Origin: JACNKJ01 sp964344565
GTDB lineage: Bacteria; Krumholzibacteriota; Krumholzibacteriia; JACNKJ01
Direction of reading: 5' to 3'
Length of the DNA: 64,000 nucleotides
Assembly: GCA_964344565.1 (NCBI GenBank)
Contig: CAYFNT010000014.1
Span: forward strand, 27,506 to 91,505
The position numbers and the translations under genes are program-made. The notes beneath the pieces were generated by a model. The model was not told where the DNA came from, did no database searches, and was given only the letters and a program-made list of their open reading frames with translations. Positions within the stretch are counted from its first letter, which is position 1. The number at the start of each line of letters is the position of its first letter. Shown here piece after piece: positions 1-8,418 of the stretch.

Positions 1-29
1 CGGGGGGGCTGCCGAGCGAATCGATGAAG

Positions 30-368
30 CTAGGCCATCGCTGCCAGGCCCTTTTCGAGGTTCTCCACCGACTCGATGATCTTTTCGAGACGGGAGATAT
101 AGAACACGCCGTCGATGCGTTCGTTCGTGCCGCACAGCAACAGCTGACCTTCGGCGGCTTTGACGGACATGTACGCGGCCACCACGATGCCCAGTCCCGT
201 GGAGTTGATCCACTTGGTCTGCGAGAAATCGATGAGGAACTTTCTGGAGCCCCTCTCGATGTTCGACTTGATTTCGGAGTGGAACTCGTCCGCGTCAGGG
301 CCTCCGGTGACATTGCCCGTGAAGGCCACCACCGTCACATCCCCTTCTTGTCTGAACTTGTATCTCAC
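30..368 (-). CDS. STAS-domain anti-sigma-factor antagonist-like protein
   Basis: A 112-residue protein that is one STAS domain. Proteins of this size usually act as anti-anti-sigma factors in partner-switching pathways: they bind a kinase/anti-sigma factor and are controlled by phosphorylation of a Ser or Thr at the start of helix 2. The expected local motif is present, with INSTGLG carrying the candidate phospho-Ser/Thr, preceded by the strand FLIDFSQ. The start is GTG, chosen because AAGGAGA lies just upstream. No partner kinase or sigma factor is adjacent on this side, so the target is unknown. The family call is secure; the pathway is inference. Confidence 0.85.
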   Translation of the reverse strand: MRYKFRQEGDVTVVAFTGNVTGGPDADEFHSEIKSNIERGSRKFLIDFSQTKWINSTGLGIVVAAYMSVKAAEGQLLLCGTNERIDGVFYISRLEKIIESVENLEKGLAAMA

Positions 369-527
369 CTCGATCTCCTTATCGATGGGGGTGGATTTCG
401 ATTCCTACTCTAGCAGGATCGGTGCTGTGGGTGCCACACCCAAAAAGAGGGTGTACCTGGGCCTGGATATCGATCTAGTGGACTATGGAAACGGCTTGAA
501 TTCCGTGGCGTTCTTGGCCCGATCTCA

Positions 528-1820
528 TCATCGGATCAGAACTACTCTCTGGGTTTGAGGTTCAGCACCTTCGAATACCACTCTGGCCAGGTAGAATCCC
601 GATGGCATCTCTCGGCCTTGATCGTCGCGTCCATCCCAGCTATAGATCTGTTCGCCCTCCGGATGAGGTCCTTGAGCGAGGGCTCGCACACGCCTGCCGT
701 CGATGGAGAAAATATCCAGCCGACCGGTCGCCGATCGAGATAGATAGAAGGTGATCGTCGTGGAGAGGTGAAAGGGATTGGGGGTGGCTTCGATCTTCAT
801 AGCAGCATCACCGATCTGGTCCACCGAAACGGGAACCATCAACTCCTCGAATATGAGCTGCCGGATGACCTCAGCGCCTTCAGGGGTGCTGGGAACGGCG
901 TGCTCCGTGATTTCGCCTATGAAGTACCAGTTGGTTTCTCCGGTGAGTGATTCGTAGTAGAGATTGGCTTGGTCGTCTGCGTTGGTGCTGTCATTGGTTT
1001 GAACGAACTGCACTTTCGTAGCGGGATGGCTAAAGTCGCGAGGGGCCGTGGGTGAGACCAGAGAGACCGAATCGAGAGCCGTATAGACCATATCCTCGAA
1101 CTCGGGAGGAACATAGCGCTCTACGCACCAATCGCCGTTGTCCAGCCAGCCCATGATGTAGTCGGTCAGCCAGAAGCCAGCGAGTCCGTCGGGCCATCTA
1201 GAGGGATCATTCAGTTCGCCAAAAATCGCTCTAACCAGGTCTGCGACCGGAGGGCCGCCGCTCAGGATCACCATGTCGAGGTAGTCCTCAAGTTCGTAGA
1301 GTGCCAGGCCATATGCAATCTGAATGGAGCCACCGCTGTTACCGTGTGCGAACAATACTTGAGGATTGTCTATCAGGTTATCGTGCATCCACTTCAGGAT
1401 GGTCGAGTATGCACCCACCGCGCGATCGTAGCCGCGAGCTCCTTCCGCATCCGTCGCCCACCCCATATCGCCGTTCCACTTGACCTCGTAGATCTCGAGC
1501 CCAAGAGAGTAGGCGTACTCGATGGTGAGTTCAGCTTGTGGCCCGTAGTTCGAATAGAAACTGGTTCCGGTTCCGCCTGTAGTGAGGATCAAGGCGCCGC
1601 TAGAATCGGTCCTACGATAGCAGCGAAGTGTAAGCTCCCGTGGTGGGAGACCTTCGCTGACCACTTCCAGGGTCTGGCACTCGACTACATGTCCGAAAGC
1701 GTCGCAGGTGTCGATGCCTAGGACGGTGACCTCGGACCGGGGCTGACCCCCTTCTACGGCGCTCGTGGATCCGGATTGGGCCAGCATGCAAAGCAGGATT
1801 GCGGCAGGAGTGTATCGCAT
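528..1820 (-). CDS. secreted alpha/beta-hydrolase-like protein with C-terminal sorting tail
   Basis: About 430 residues when started at the ATG preceded by AAGGA; a longer frame exists but lacks a good ribosome site. It has an N-terminal signal peptide. The middle looks like an alpha/beta hydrolase: a G-N-S-G-G nucleophile elbow follows a hydrophobic strand (VLFAHGNSGG), with an early TGGTGTSFYSN segment that could form the oxyanion region. A late His in the EHAVPS segment could complete a triad. The last roughly 80 residues form the FlgD/Ig-like tail (TPNPFHLSTT, then SWDGRDDQGREMPSGFY), here with an unusual NPFHLST instead of NPFNPKT. Substrate unknown; the hydrolase assignment rests on motif pattern only. 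Confidence 0.7.
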   Translation of the reverse strand: MRYTPAAILLCMLAQSGSTSAVEGGQPRSEVTVLGIDTCDAFGHVVECQTLEVVSEGLPPRELTLRCYRRTDSSGALILTTGGTGTSFYSNYGPQAELTIEYAYSLGLEIYEVKWNGDMGWATDAEGARGYDRAVGAYSTILKWMHDNLIDNPQVLFAHGNSGGSIQIAYGLALYELEDYLDMVILSGGPPVADLVRAIFGELNDPSRWPDGLAGFWLTDYIMGWLDNGDWCVERYVPPEFEDMVYTALDSVSLVSPTAPRDFSHPATKVQFVQTNDSTNADDQANLYYESLTGETNWYFIGEITEHAVPSTPEGAEVIRQLIFEELMVPVSVDQIGDAAMKIEATPNPFHLSTTITFYLSRSATGRLDIFSIDGRRVRALAQGPHPEGEQIYSWDGRDDQGREMPSGFYLARVVFEGAEPQTQRVVLIR

Positions 1821-1907
1821 CGGAAATCCTTCTGGAAGTGGTGCCAAGTATATCAAAAAGTGGGCCCGGCGATCGACTCGCCGGGCCCGCTCACGGACGA
1901 TGCGTCG

Positions 1908-2543
1908 TCAGAATGCCTTGCCGGCCAGATCCACGAACCAGTCCCGCATGAAAAGCACGCGCTGCACGAGCAGGGCCACGCGACCCATGACCGTCAGGCC
2001 GAAACCCGCGCCGAAACCGATCATGAGCGTGTAGATGCCCGTCTTGCTCAGCGCCCCCAGTACGCCCTTGTGGGGCTTCGAGAAGAAGAAATAGGTCAGT
2101 GCGCAGATCACCCCGATGAGCGCCAGGGAGAAGTTGATGCCCTGGGCCAGCCCCGAAACCGGCCGGATGGTGCCCTCCACCTGCAGGAATACCGAGGTCT
2201 TGAACGCCAGGGGAATGAAGATGCCCGTGGAGATGCCCACGTAGAAGCCCAGGGCGTAGCGACTCAACCATCCCAGTTTCGGCGACAGGCGGAACCACAT
2301 GAGGATGCCCAGGGCCACCGGAATCAGGTAGTACCACTGATGCCGCTGGAAGATCGGCAGGATCACCTTGTCGTTGAATCCCTGGTGATAGAGAAGCATG
2401 GTCCAATAGCCGGTGGCCACGCCCACCCAGAGCCGTTCGGCGAACTTGTAGAAGGGATTGTCCTTGTAGAGGAAGGAGAAGACCGCGAGGGTCAGGAAGA
2501 CCCCGAGTCCCTGCCAGGCAAGTGTGCTCCAAGTCGGTTCCAC
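1908..2543 (-). CDS. polytopic membrane protein, last gene of a four-gene cluster
   Basis: A 211-residue protein with about six to seven hydrophobic segments (for example WQGLGVFLTLAVFSFLY, YYLIPVALGILMWF, ALIGVICALTYFFF). No enzyme motif is recognised. It starts with GTG three bases after the TAA of the upstream gene, so it is very likely translated from the same message as the genes at 2547-3386, 3383-4009 and 4013-5239. Its position suggests a subunit of the same membrane assembly. Function unknown. Confidence 0.75.
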   Translation of the reverse strand: MEPTWSTLAWQGLGVFLTLAVFSFLYKDNPFYKFAERLWVGVATGYWTMLLYHQGFNDKVILPIFQRHQWYYLIPVALGILMWFRLSPKLGWLSRYALGFYVGISTGIFIPLAFKTSVFLQVEGTIRPVSGLAQGINFSLALIGVICALTYFFFSKPHKGVLGALSKTGIYTLMIGFGAGFGLTVMGRVALLVQRVLFMRDWFVDLAGKAF

Positions 2544-2546
2544 GCG

Positions 2547-3386
2547 TTACCTCACCGTTCCGATCGCCCGGCGACGGGCGATGTAGCCGATGTTCGCGAT
2601 GATCATCACGACGATGATCAAGAGATGGCTCGTCATCTGATAGGGCATTCCGCGGCTGGCTTCGCCCGGACGATCCAGCAGGCGCTCGTACTCGGCGGCG
2701 CCCTTCACTCCGGGCAGCAGTCCGAAGATTTGCCTCGACTGCAGATAGGGATAGTAGTCCGAGGCCATCACCCCCGTGACTCCTAGCGCCACCGGCACGC
2801 CGTACTTGGCGTTGCCGTACTGGATCCACATGTCGGCCACGTTGCCGCCGGCCATGCTGACCACGCACTCCACGTCGCTGAAGTTGTGCAGGTCCTCCAT
2901 CATGGGGATCTCATCCACCGGCGTGCCGTAGTAGTCGGTGGGGAAGGGAACCCGGAAGTCCGTGCCCATGGCGAGAATCGTGATGGCCGGATAGGGCTTG
3001 TAGCCCAGGAAGGTGTAGTCGATGCCGTGTTCCTTGCCATGCTCGCCCGCGACGCGGGTGATGAGCTCATCGGCCATGGCCGGTCCGAATTGGGATAGCG
3101 TGGTCACGATGACCCGCGCGTCCTTTTCGAAAACCTGGTTGAGGATGCCCTCCGCCATGGGGTGCAATTCGGCCAGGGTGCTCGGGTCGTAGTCGATGGC
3201 CAGGTGCAGCACTTCGCCGGGCTGGAGGTCCTCGATGAAATCGTAGACCGCCCGCACCTCGCCCGAGATGCCCACGGGTACCATGAAGGGCCAGATGGCG
3301 GGGATGATCACCGCGATGGCCATGAGCAGGTAGATCCACCGGCGGTCGATGTTCAGCAGCTTATCGTACCAGGGCGCCTGCATCAT
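2547..3386 (-). CDS. membrane-anchored protein of the four-gene membrane cluster
   Basis: A 279-residue protein. It has one transmembrane segment near the N-terminus (residues about 17-36), a soluble alpha/beta-looking middle, and a second membrane segment close to the C-terminus (LLIIVVMIIANIGYI) followed by a basic tail (ARRRA). The middle contains LHLAIDYDPSTLAEL and VECVVSMAGGNVADMW, but no catalytic motif I recognise. The start is an ATGATG pair directly after GGGAGG, overlapping the TGA of the upstream gene, which indicates translational coupling. Homologues are probably annotated as hypothetical. The paired anchors suggest a domain held on the membrane surface next to the polytopic partners. 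Confidence 0.75.
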   Translation of the reverse strand: MMQAPWYDKLLNIDRRWIYLLMAIAVIIPAIWPFMVPVGISGEVRAVYDFIEDLQPGEVLHLAIDYDPSTLAELHPMAEGILNQVFEKDARVIVTTLSQFGPAMADELITRVAGEHGKEHGIDYTFLGYKPYPAITILAMGTDFRVPFPTDYYGTPVDEIPMMEDLHNFSDVECVVSMAGGNVADMWIQYGNAKYGVPVALGVTGVMASDYYPYLQSRQIFGLLPGVKGAAEYERLLDRPGEASRGMPYQMTSHLLIIVVMIIANIGYIARRRAIGTVR

Positions 3387-4009
3387 TCACCTCCCATGTA
3401 GCCGCGTTCGATTCCGAGGATGATCTTCATGCTGTAGCTGATCGCCCCCAGGCCGACGCCGATGATGATGGCCCGCTTGGCCGCCATGTTCGGCACTGCG
3501 AGGATCCACTGAACCAGCGAGCTGTTCCAGCTGGACAGGGGCTCGGGCAGGGGAATGATGCGGAGCATCACGATGAATGCCGTGATGAGCAGCACCGAGG
3601 CCAGCATGGTGCGCACCCGGAATGCACGGTAGGCCGCGCTGGCGATGTAGAAGGCCAGCATGGAGAAGATGGTCGCCTGGCAGGGGATCATGATGTAGTA
3701 GAAGAGATTCTGCAGCAGCGAGCCGGGCGTGGTGAATTGCTCGCGCTGGAGCCCCGCGAGAACCATCACCAGGAATCCGGCGATGGTGGCCAGGGCGTAG
3801 AAACGCTCCTTCGGATCCTTGCGCGCCTTGTTCACCGTGCCGCGCATGAGCGAAAAGATGCCCAGCGGCAGCGCGAGAATGCCGATGACGATGACGAAGT
3901 CATTGGCGTAGGTGAACAGGAACTCGGACCAGGCGTGCGGCACGAAGTACTGCATCACCATGACGATGCCGGTGATGAAGACGATCAGAATGGGTATCGA
4001 TTTCTTCAT
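3383..4009 (-). CDS. polytopic membrane protein of the four-gene cluster
   Basis: A 208-residue integral membrane protein with about six predicted transmembrane helices, among them IPILIVFITGIVMVMQYFV, DFVIVIGILALPLGIF and MLASVLLITAFIVML. A conserved-looking basic loop (NKARKDPKERFY) lies between helices 2 and 3. It starts three bases after the stop of the gene at 4013-5239, and its own TGA overlaps the next start, so the cluster reads as one operon. No transporter signature or cofactor ligand pattern is evident. Function unknown. Confidence 0.75.
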   Translation of the reverse strand: MKKSIPILIVFITGIVMVMQYFVPHAWSEFLFTYANDFVIVIGILALPLGIFSLMRGTVNKARKDPKERFYALATIAGFLVMVLAGLQREQFTTPGSLLQNLFYYIMIPCQATIFSMLAFYIASAAYRAFRVRTMLASVLLITAFIVMLRIIPLPEPLSSWNSSLVQWILAVPNMAAKRAIIIGVGLGAISYSMKIILGIERGYMGGE

Positions 4010-4012
4010 GTT

Positions 4013-5239
4013 TTATACCGGTGTCTGCACGAGTTTGAGGATGCCGTCCCAACTTGTGAAAGTCAGGGTGAGTATTCCCGCGACGATGAAGATGATGATG
4101 GCCACCTTGGTCCAGTCCTGGGCCTTGAGGGGGCCGATCTGCGAGGGCTCCTGGGAGAGGTAGGCCGAGGCCGCGTAGAGTTCCTCGCCGATGAGCGTGT
4201 AGTCGGTGGCCGCCACGAAGAAGGGAATCTGCGCGAGCTGGTCGGTGCCCGATATCTGGATGGCTCCGGTGCCGCTGCCCGTCTCGGCGAGCAACAGGCT
4301 CTCCGCGTGGAAGACGCCCATGTAGAAGCAGGTGGCGGGCTTCTCGCGGGTCATGAGCCCGTTGACCGCCGCCACGTAGGGAAACTGCATGGCCGACACG
4401 TAGCTCACGTTGTCGGGGTTGTAGACCTCGGGACGTCCGGCCTGGGTGTAGGCCTCCTTCACCACCTCCTGGCCCATGGCCAGCATGACCGGATCGTTCA
4501 CCGGCACGAGTATGGGCGTCTGGTACTCGGCCGTTCGCTTGGCCACCCGCGACAGGATCGTGTAACCCGCGATGGTGGCGATGTCGCTGGCCGTGCCCGT
4601 GCCCAGCACGTAGAGGATGGGCGTGCCCATCTCCGTGGCGCGGCCGATGGCCTCGTCCACGGCCCCGAGCCCGGGGATGGGGCGGATGTAGAGCTCCTCG
4701 CCCCGCTTGGACACCGAGATGAAGTAGAGCACCGCGGCGCCGAAGACCAGCGTCACGATGAGGATGTTCGTCTTGCCCCTGTGGTACCAGTTGCCCTCGC
4801 CCGCGCCGGTGACCACCGGCGTCCAGGCGCTGGCGCTGCCGTCGGCGGCCCGTCCGCGAAGACGGAGGTGGACATCCTCGCCGATGGCCACGAAGGCGGG
4901 ATTTGGATCGCCCTGGAGGGTGGCGTCCGAATCGAAGTAGACGAATTCCTCGCTGCCCCGGGGCACGCTTCCCACCTGGAACCACTCGGACTCCGGCGCG
5001 CCCGGCGACGGCGCGCGCCAGACCTCGTAGACGAGCAGCTCCGCGTCGTCGGGCGAGAGCGTCCAGCCGAGCAGAAGCCCGTGTCCGTTGTCGTTGGGAT
5101 TGTCCGCGACGCTCAGGTTCTCCGGCGCGCGCAGGATCTGCGCGCTGGCGCCGAAAGCGAAGAGCAGAAGCATGAGGACGAGGAAAAGGAGGGAGCGGGG
5201 GCGGATAGCGAGTCTGTGCAGCCTGCTCGGCGTGATCAC
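4013..5239 (-). CDS. signal-anchored Fn3-like plus membrane domain protein (DUF6754-like)
   Basis: 408 residues, first gene of the four-gene membrane cluster. Order of parts: signal peptide (residues about 14-34, ending FAFGASA); an Fn3-like region (about 38-135, with LLLGWTLSPDDAELLVYEVWR typical of Fn3 strands); a membrane segment (NILIVTLVFGAAVLYFISV); a soluble region with GRATEMGTPILYVLGTG; and a C-terminal membrane segment (VAIIIFIVAGILTLTF). The GRATEMG...LYVLG stretch resembles my memory of the DUF6754 family, which is uncharacterised. The start is GTG. Together with the three downstream genes it may form a membrane complex. That is inferred from gene order alone. Confidence 0.65.
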   Translation of the reverse strand: MITPSRLHRLAIRPRSLLFLVLMLLLFAFGASAQILRAPENLSVADNPNDNGHGLLLGWTLSPDDAELLVYEVWRAPSPGAPESEWFQVGSVPRGSEEFVYFDSDATLQGDPNPAFVAIGEDVHLRLRGRAADGSASAWTPVVTGAGEGNWYHRGKTNILIVTLVFGAAVLYFISVSKRGEELYIRPIPGLGAVDEAIGRATEMGTPILYVLGTGTASDIATIAGYTILSRVAKRTAEYQTPILVPVNDPVMLAMGQEVVKEAYTQAGRPEVYNPDNVSYVSAMQFPYVAAVNGLMTREKPATCFYMGVFHAESLLLAETGSGTGAIQISGTDQLAQIPFFVAATDYTLIGEELYAASAYLSQEPSQIGPLKAQDWTKVAIIIFIVAGILTLTFTSWDGILKLVQTPV

Positions 5240-5379
5240 GGGCCCAGCCTTTCGCGATGGTTCGACGTTCGAACGCCGGCGACGCTCGCCGCCGGCGCCT
5301 GTCTAACGCGCAGCATTGTGAAGGCAGGAGAAAAAACTGACAAGCGGAATTCTGGATGCTGCGAGATTGCATGAATAAA

Positions 5380-5403
5380 CCCGCGGCAGGATCTCGCCGC
5401 GGG
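5380..5403 (-). terminator. rho-independent terminator of the rhodanese gene
   Basis: A perfect 8-bp GC stem (CCCGCGGC / GCCGCGGG) with an 8-base loop. Read on the minus strand it is followed by TTTATT. It sits just beyond the stop of the gene at 5431-6108. Confidence 0.75.
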
Positions 5404-5430
5404 CCTTTCCATCCGAGTTCGGATGCTGAG

Positions 5431-6108
5431 CTATTTCGTTACGGGCAGCCCCGCCTTGGCCCAGTCGATGATGCCGTATCGCAGGTTGTAGACGCGCTCG
5501 AATCCCTGATCCATGAGGATCTTCGCCGCCACCGTGCTGCGATTCCCCGAGCGGCAGTAGATGAAAACCGGCTCATCCCTGTGGGAGGCCAGTTCGTTCA
5601 CCCGATACTGAAGCTCGCGGATAGGCAGCAGCTCGGCTCCATCGATATGGCCCTGGGAAAACTCCATGGGCGTGCGCACGTCGAGGATGAACGGCTGCAC
5701 CGACTCGATGAGTTCCCTGGCCTCGCCGGCGCGAAGCTCGCTGTAGTTGCGGCGGCTGAACTCGTGGACGGTGATCTTTCCCTCCCGACCCTCGAGCCAG
5801 TAGTCGTACTCGCCGGCTGCCTTGAACTTGATGTAGGGCTTCTCGCCCAGCTTCGGCAGGGTTTCGGCGATCTCCAGAGCCTCCACGCGGAAATTCATCA
5901 CGGCGCCGCTTTTCGTCTCGAAGTTGACGTAGTCGCCTCGATAGACGTGAAGGTGTGGGGCCTTCCCTTTCATGAGCACGATGTTGCGCAGACCGTCGAC
6001 CACTTCCCCGGAGATCACTGGCTCGCCGACGCTCTCGGGGGTGGCGCAGGCCACCGGCACCAGAAGCAGGGGAAGGAGCATGGGGATGATGAGTCGTTCA
6101 CGAAGCAT
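5431..6108 (-). CDS. rhodanese-domain lipoprotein
   Basis: About 225 residues from the ATG with GGAGGT upstream; a longer in-frame start lacks this site. The N-terminus is a lipoprotein signal with an LVPVAC lipobox, placing it in the envelope. Residues about 30-125 resemble a cupredoxin-like or other beta domain (YVNFETKSGAVMNFRVEAL). The C-terminal rhodanese domain carries the active-site loop CRSGNRS, with catalytic Cys, after the strand EPVFIYC, and ends in the usual GxxxxxNLRYGIIDW segment. Rhodaneses move sulfane sulfur, but the physiological substrate is unknown. It is monocistronic, with a strong terminator downstream. The intergenic space up to 6371 should hold divergent promoters. 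Confidence 0.85.
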   Translation of the reverse strand: MLRERLIIPMLLPLLLVPVACATPESVGEPVISGEVVDGLRNIVLMKGKAPHLHVYRGDYVNFETKSGAVMNFRVEALEIAETLPKLGEKPYIKFKAAGEYDYWLEGREGKITVHEFSRRNYSELRAGEARELIESVQPFILDVRTPMEFSQGHIDGAELLPIRELQYRVNELASHRDEPVFIYCRSGNRSTVAAKILMDQGFERVYNLRYGIIDWAKAGLPVTK

Positions 6109-6370
6109 TGGGCACCTCCGTCCGCGGATACGGACCTTGATATCGAAACAGCGGGAATTGGGTAATAAAGTGAACAACGTTAGTCAACCCCGGCCGGGGG
6201 CAGAGGGGGTGGCAGATATTCACGACCTGTGAATAAATTTCACAGTCGAAAGAGGCCGAAAACCCGTGACGTCTTCTAAGTGTCGCGGATAAAATGGATT
6301 ACGCAATCGCGATTCGGCACGCTCTTGGTATGCGACTTGATGGAGTCTGGTCTCAACCAGCGAGAGTGAT

Positions 6371-7747
6371 ATGTCCCGAGCCCGAGAATGCCTCTGGAGC
6401 CTGGCGCTCCTGATCCTGCTGCTGATGCCCGTGGCGTCTGCCGGCCAGGAAAACGACTCCGCGCAGCGCAGCCTTCGGGTGTCCGCCGTGGAGATCGAAG
6501 GGGCCTGGAAGACCCGTGAAGCCGTGGTCCTCCACCTGCTCGGCCTTCGGCCCGGCGATGAGCTCACTCCCGCCGAGCTGCTTCGCGGGCGCGAGCGCCT
6601 GCTTCGATCCGGATTCTTCCACGAGGTCGACATCAGTTCCCGCGCCGGAGATGCGAAGGGCGAGGTCGTCCTCGAATTGAAGTTGCAGGAGCGGCATCGT
6701 CCCTTCCTCGACACGGGATTCGGTTACCGCGACACCGGCGGCTGGTATCTCAACCTGATCTCGCTGCGATCGGAGAACACCCTCGGTCTCGGAGGCAGAA
6801 GCACCCTCGGCTTCCAGCTCGGATTCCGCACCGCGGGCGCCGCGCTCGAAACGCTCCTTCCGCTGCGCTCCGACTCCTCCCTTGCGCTGAGGCTTCGACT
6901 GAGCGCCCTTTCGGAGGAGCGGCTCTGGTACGAGGAGGAGCCCGGCTGGGACGGTCTCTTCGATCAGTACCGTCTCAAACTGAATCGTAGCCAGGCCGAT
7001 CTCGGAATCGAGTGGCGACCCAATCTGCTCACCCAATTCAGCCTTGGCCTTTCCGGGCTGAAGATGGAGCCCCGCGACGAAGGCGAGAACCGGGACCTCA
7101 AGGAAGAGGTTCCCCTGGACGATCTGCCCGCCCTGCTGATCGCTGAAGTCGAGCCCGCGATGCTCCACGGCCTGACCCTGGGCCTGCGCCTCGGTTCGGG
7201 CGGCATGGACGGCAAGCCGGGCCACTCCCTGATCGTCTCGGGCAGGCTCGTGGACGAAGCCCTGGGCGCCGATCGCGGGTTCCAGCGTTGGAATCTGGCC
7301 CTCAGCTCCACACACCGTCTCTTCGATGGTCATGATCTCGCGCTGGGCCTGCGTGCCGGCGCCATCACCGGCGACGCTCCCTGGTACGAGCGATTTCATC
7401 TGGGCGGCTCCTACTCCCTGCGAGGTTTCCGCGACTACAGCCTTTCGCCCATCGACGGTCACGGAGCTTTCTGGACGGCTTCGGGGGAGTATCGCTTTCC
7501 CCTCACCGCGTCCCGAAGGACCCGACTCGGCGGCGTGGTCTTCCTCGATGCCGGCCGGGGACATGGCCTGCCGGATGACCGCGACTTCGAGGTCGACTAC
7601 GACACGCTGCAGATGGGCATGGGCTACGGTCTTCGCTACGAGATCCCCTGGATGGGGGTGCTCGGCTTCGACGTGGGCTTTCCCGTCACCCGCGGCGTGA
7701 CCGGCGAGTCCACCTGGTACTACCTGACCCTGGGGCACAGCTTCTGA
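6371..7747 (+). CDS. BamA/TamA-like outer-membrane protein with one POTRA domain
   Basis: 458 residues. Signal peptide (residues 1-24), then a single POTRA-like repeat (about 33-110: VSAVEIEGAWKTREAVV through VVLELKLQER), then a beta-barrel of the Omp85 superfamily. The diagnostic L6 motif is visible as LRGFRD within FHLGGSYSLRGFRDYS, and the last residue is Phe, as usual for barrel insertion signals. BamA itself normally has five POTRAs and about 800 residues, so this is a short Omp85 relative like TamA or a patatin-linked type rather than BamA. Its stop overlaps the next gene by one base, which makes it the first gene of the operon ending with the NtrC-like regulator. Confidence 0.85.
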   Translation: MSRARECLWSLALLILLLMPVASAGQENDSAQRSLRVSAVEIEGAWKTREAVVLHLLGLRPGDELTPAELLRGRERLLRSGFFHEVDISSRAGDAKGEVVLELKLQERHRPFLDTGFGYRDTGGWYLNLISLRSENTLGLGGRSTLGFQLGFRTAGAALETLLPLRSDSSLALRLRLSALSEERLWYEEEPGWDGLFDQYRLKLNRSQADLGIEWRPNLLTQFSLGLSGLKMEPRDEGENRDLKEEVPLDDLPALLIAEVEPAMLHGLTLGLRLGSGGMDGKPGHSLIVSGRLVDEALGADRGFQRWNLALSSTHRLFDGHDLALGLRAGAITGDAPWYERFHLGGSYSLRGFRDYSLSPIDGHGAFWTASGEYRFPLTASRRTRLGGVVFLDAGRGHGLPDDRDFEVDYDTLQMGMGYGLRYEIPWMGVLGFDVGFPVTRGVTGESTWYYLTLGHSF

Positions 7748-8418
7748 TGGCGCGCGGACGCGTCATAGGGCTGTTCGTTACACTCCTGCTGGCGACGGGA
7801 CTGCTGGCCGACGAGCCGCGGGCCGTGCGGGTGGATCCCGCGCGCAGCGGCAACTACCTGGTCGCGGATCTCGAGTTCGAGAACCTCTTTCCCCGTCCCA
7901 TCGAGAACACGCTCAAGAGCGGCCTTCCCGTGGTCATCGACTGCGTCATCGAATTGCAGGGCGACGGCGGAGGACATCGCGGCATTCTGCTTCGGAGCGA
8001 GCTCAGCTACGACGTCTGGGACGGCATCTACGGCCTGAGGCGCGGCGAATTCAGCGCCATCTTCGAGGACTTCCTCGCCCTGCGCTCCGCCTGCGACCGC
8101 CTCGAAGCCCTGCCTCTCGCGCCATTGAGCGCCGTGCCTCCCCAGGCCACCTTCCACCTGCGGCTTCGCGTATCGGTCAATCCCTTCGCCGGCGAGGAGG
8201 AGGATCGCGTGGCCCGCTGGCTGGCCGAGACGGTGAGCGATCCCCGCGATCCCAGCCGCCGGGAATTCCGCGTCGATCTCGGGGGACTCATCGACGGTTT
8301 CTTCCGCAATGTCGATCGCGACAGGAACTGGGGCCAGTCCACGCGCTTCGGACCCTTCCGAATGGAGGATCTGCGCGTCGTCGAGGCCCAATCCGCCCTG
8401 GAGGGAGAGCAGCCATGA
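7747..8418 (+). CDS. DUF4390-domain exported protein
   Basis: 223 residues with an N-terminal signal peptide (GLFVTLLLATGLLA). The body matches the pattern of DUF4390 proteins, which are commonly encoded next to NtrY-type kinases: an initial strand-rich region (NYLVADLEFENLF), LRSELSYDVWDGIYGL, and a late FHLRLRVSVNPF. Function is not established for the family. It overlaps the barrel gene by one base and the kinase gene by four (ATGA), so the three products should be co-expressed. A role in sensing or maintaining the outer membrane is inference from this arrangement. Confidence 0.75.
   Translation: MARGRVIGLFVTLLLATGLLADEPRAVRVDPARSGNYLVADLEFENLFPRPIENTLKSGLPVVIDCVIELQGDGGGHRGILLRSELSYDVWDGIYGLRRGEFSAIFEDFLALRSACDRLEALPLAPLSAVPPQATFHLRLRVSVNPFAGEEEDRVARWLAETVSDPRDPSRREFRVDLGGLIDGFFRNVDRDRNWGQSTRFGPFRMEDLRVVEAQSALEGEQP

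Noticed and set aside
3737..5374. Long plus-strand open frame of 545 codons opposite the membrane gene cluster
   Set aside because: It is antisense to well-supported membrane genes, has low-complexity Arg/Gly/His composition and no ribosome site; it is a high-GC shadow frame.
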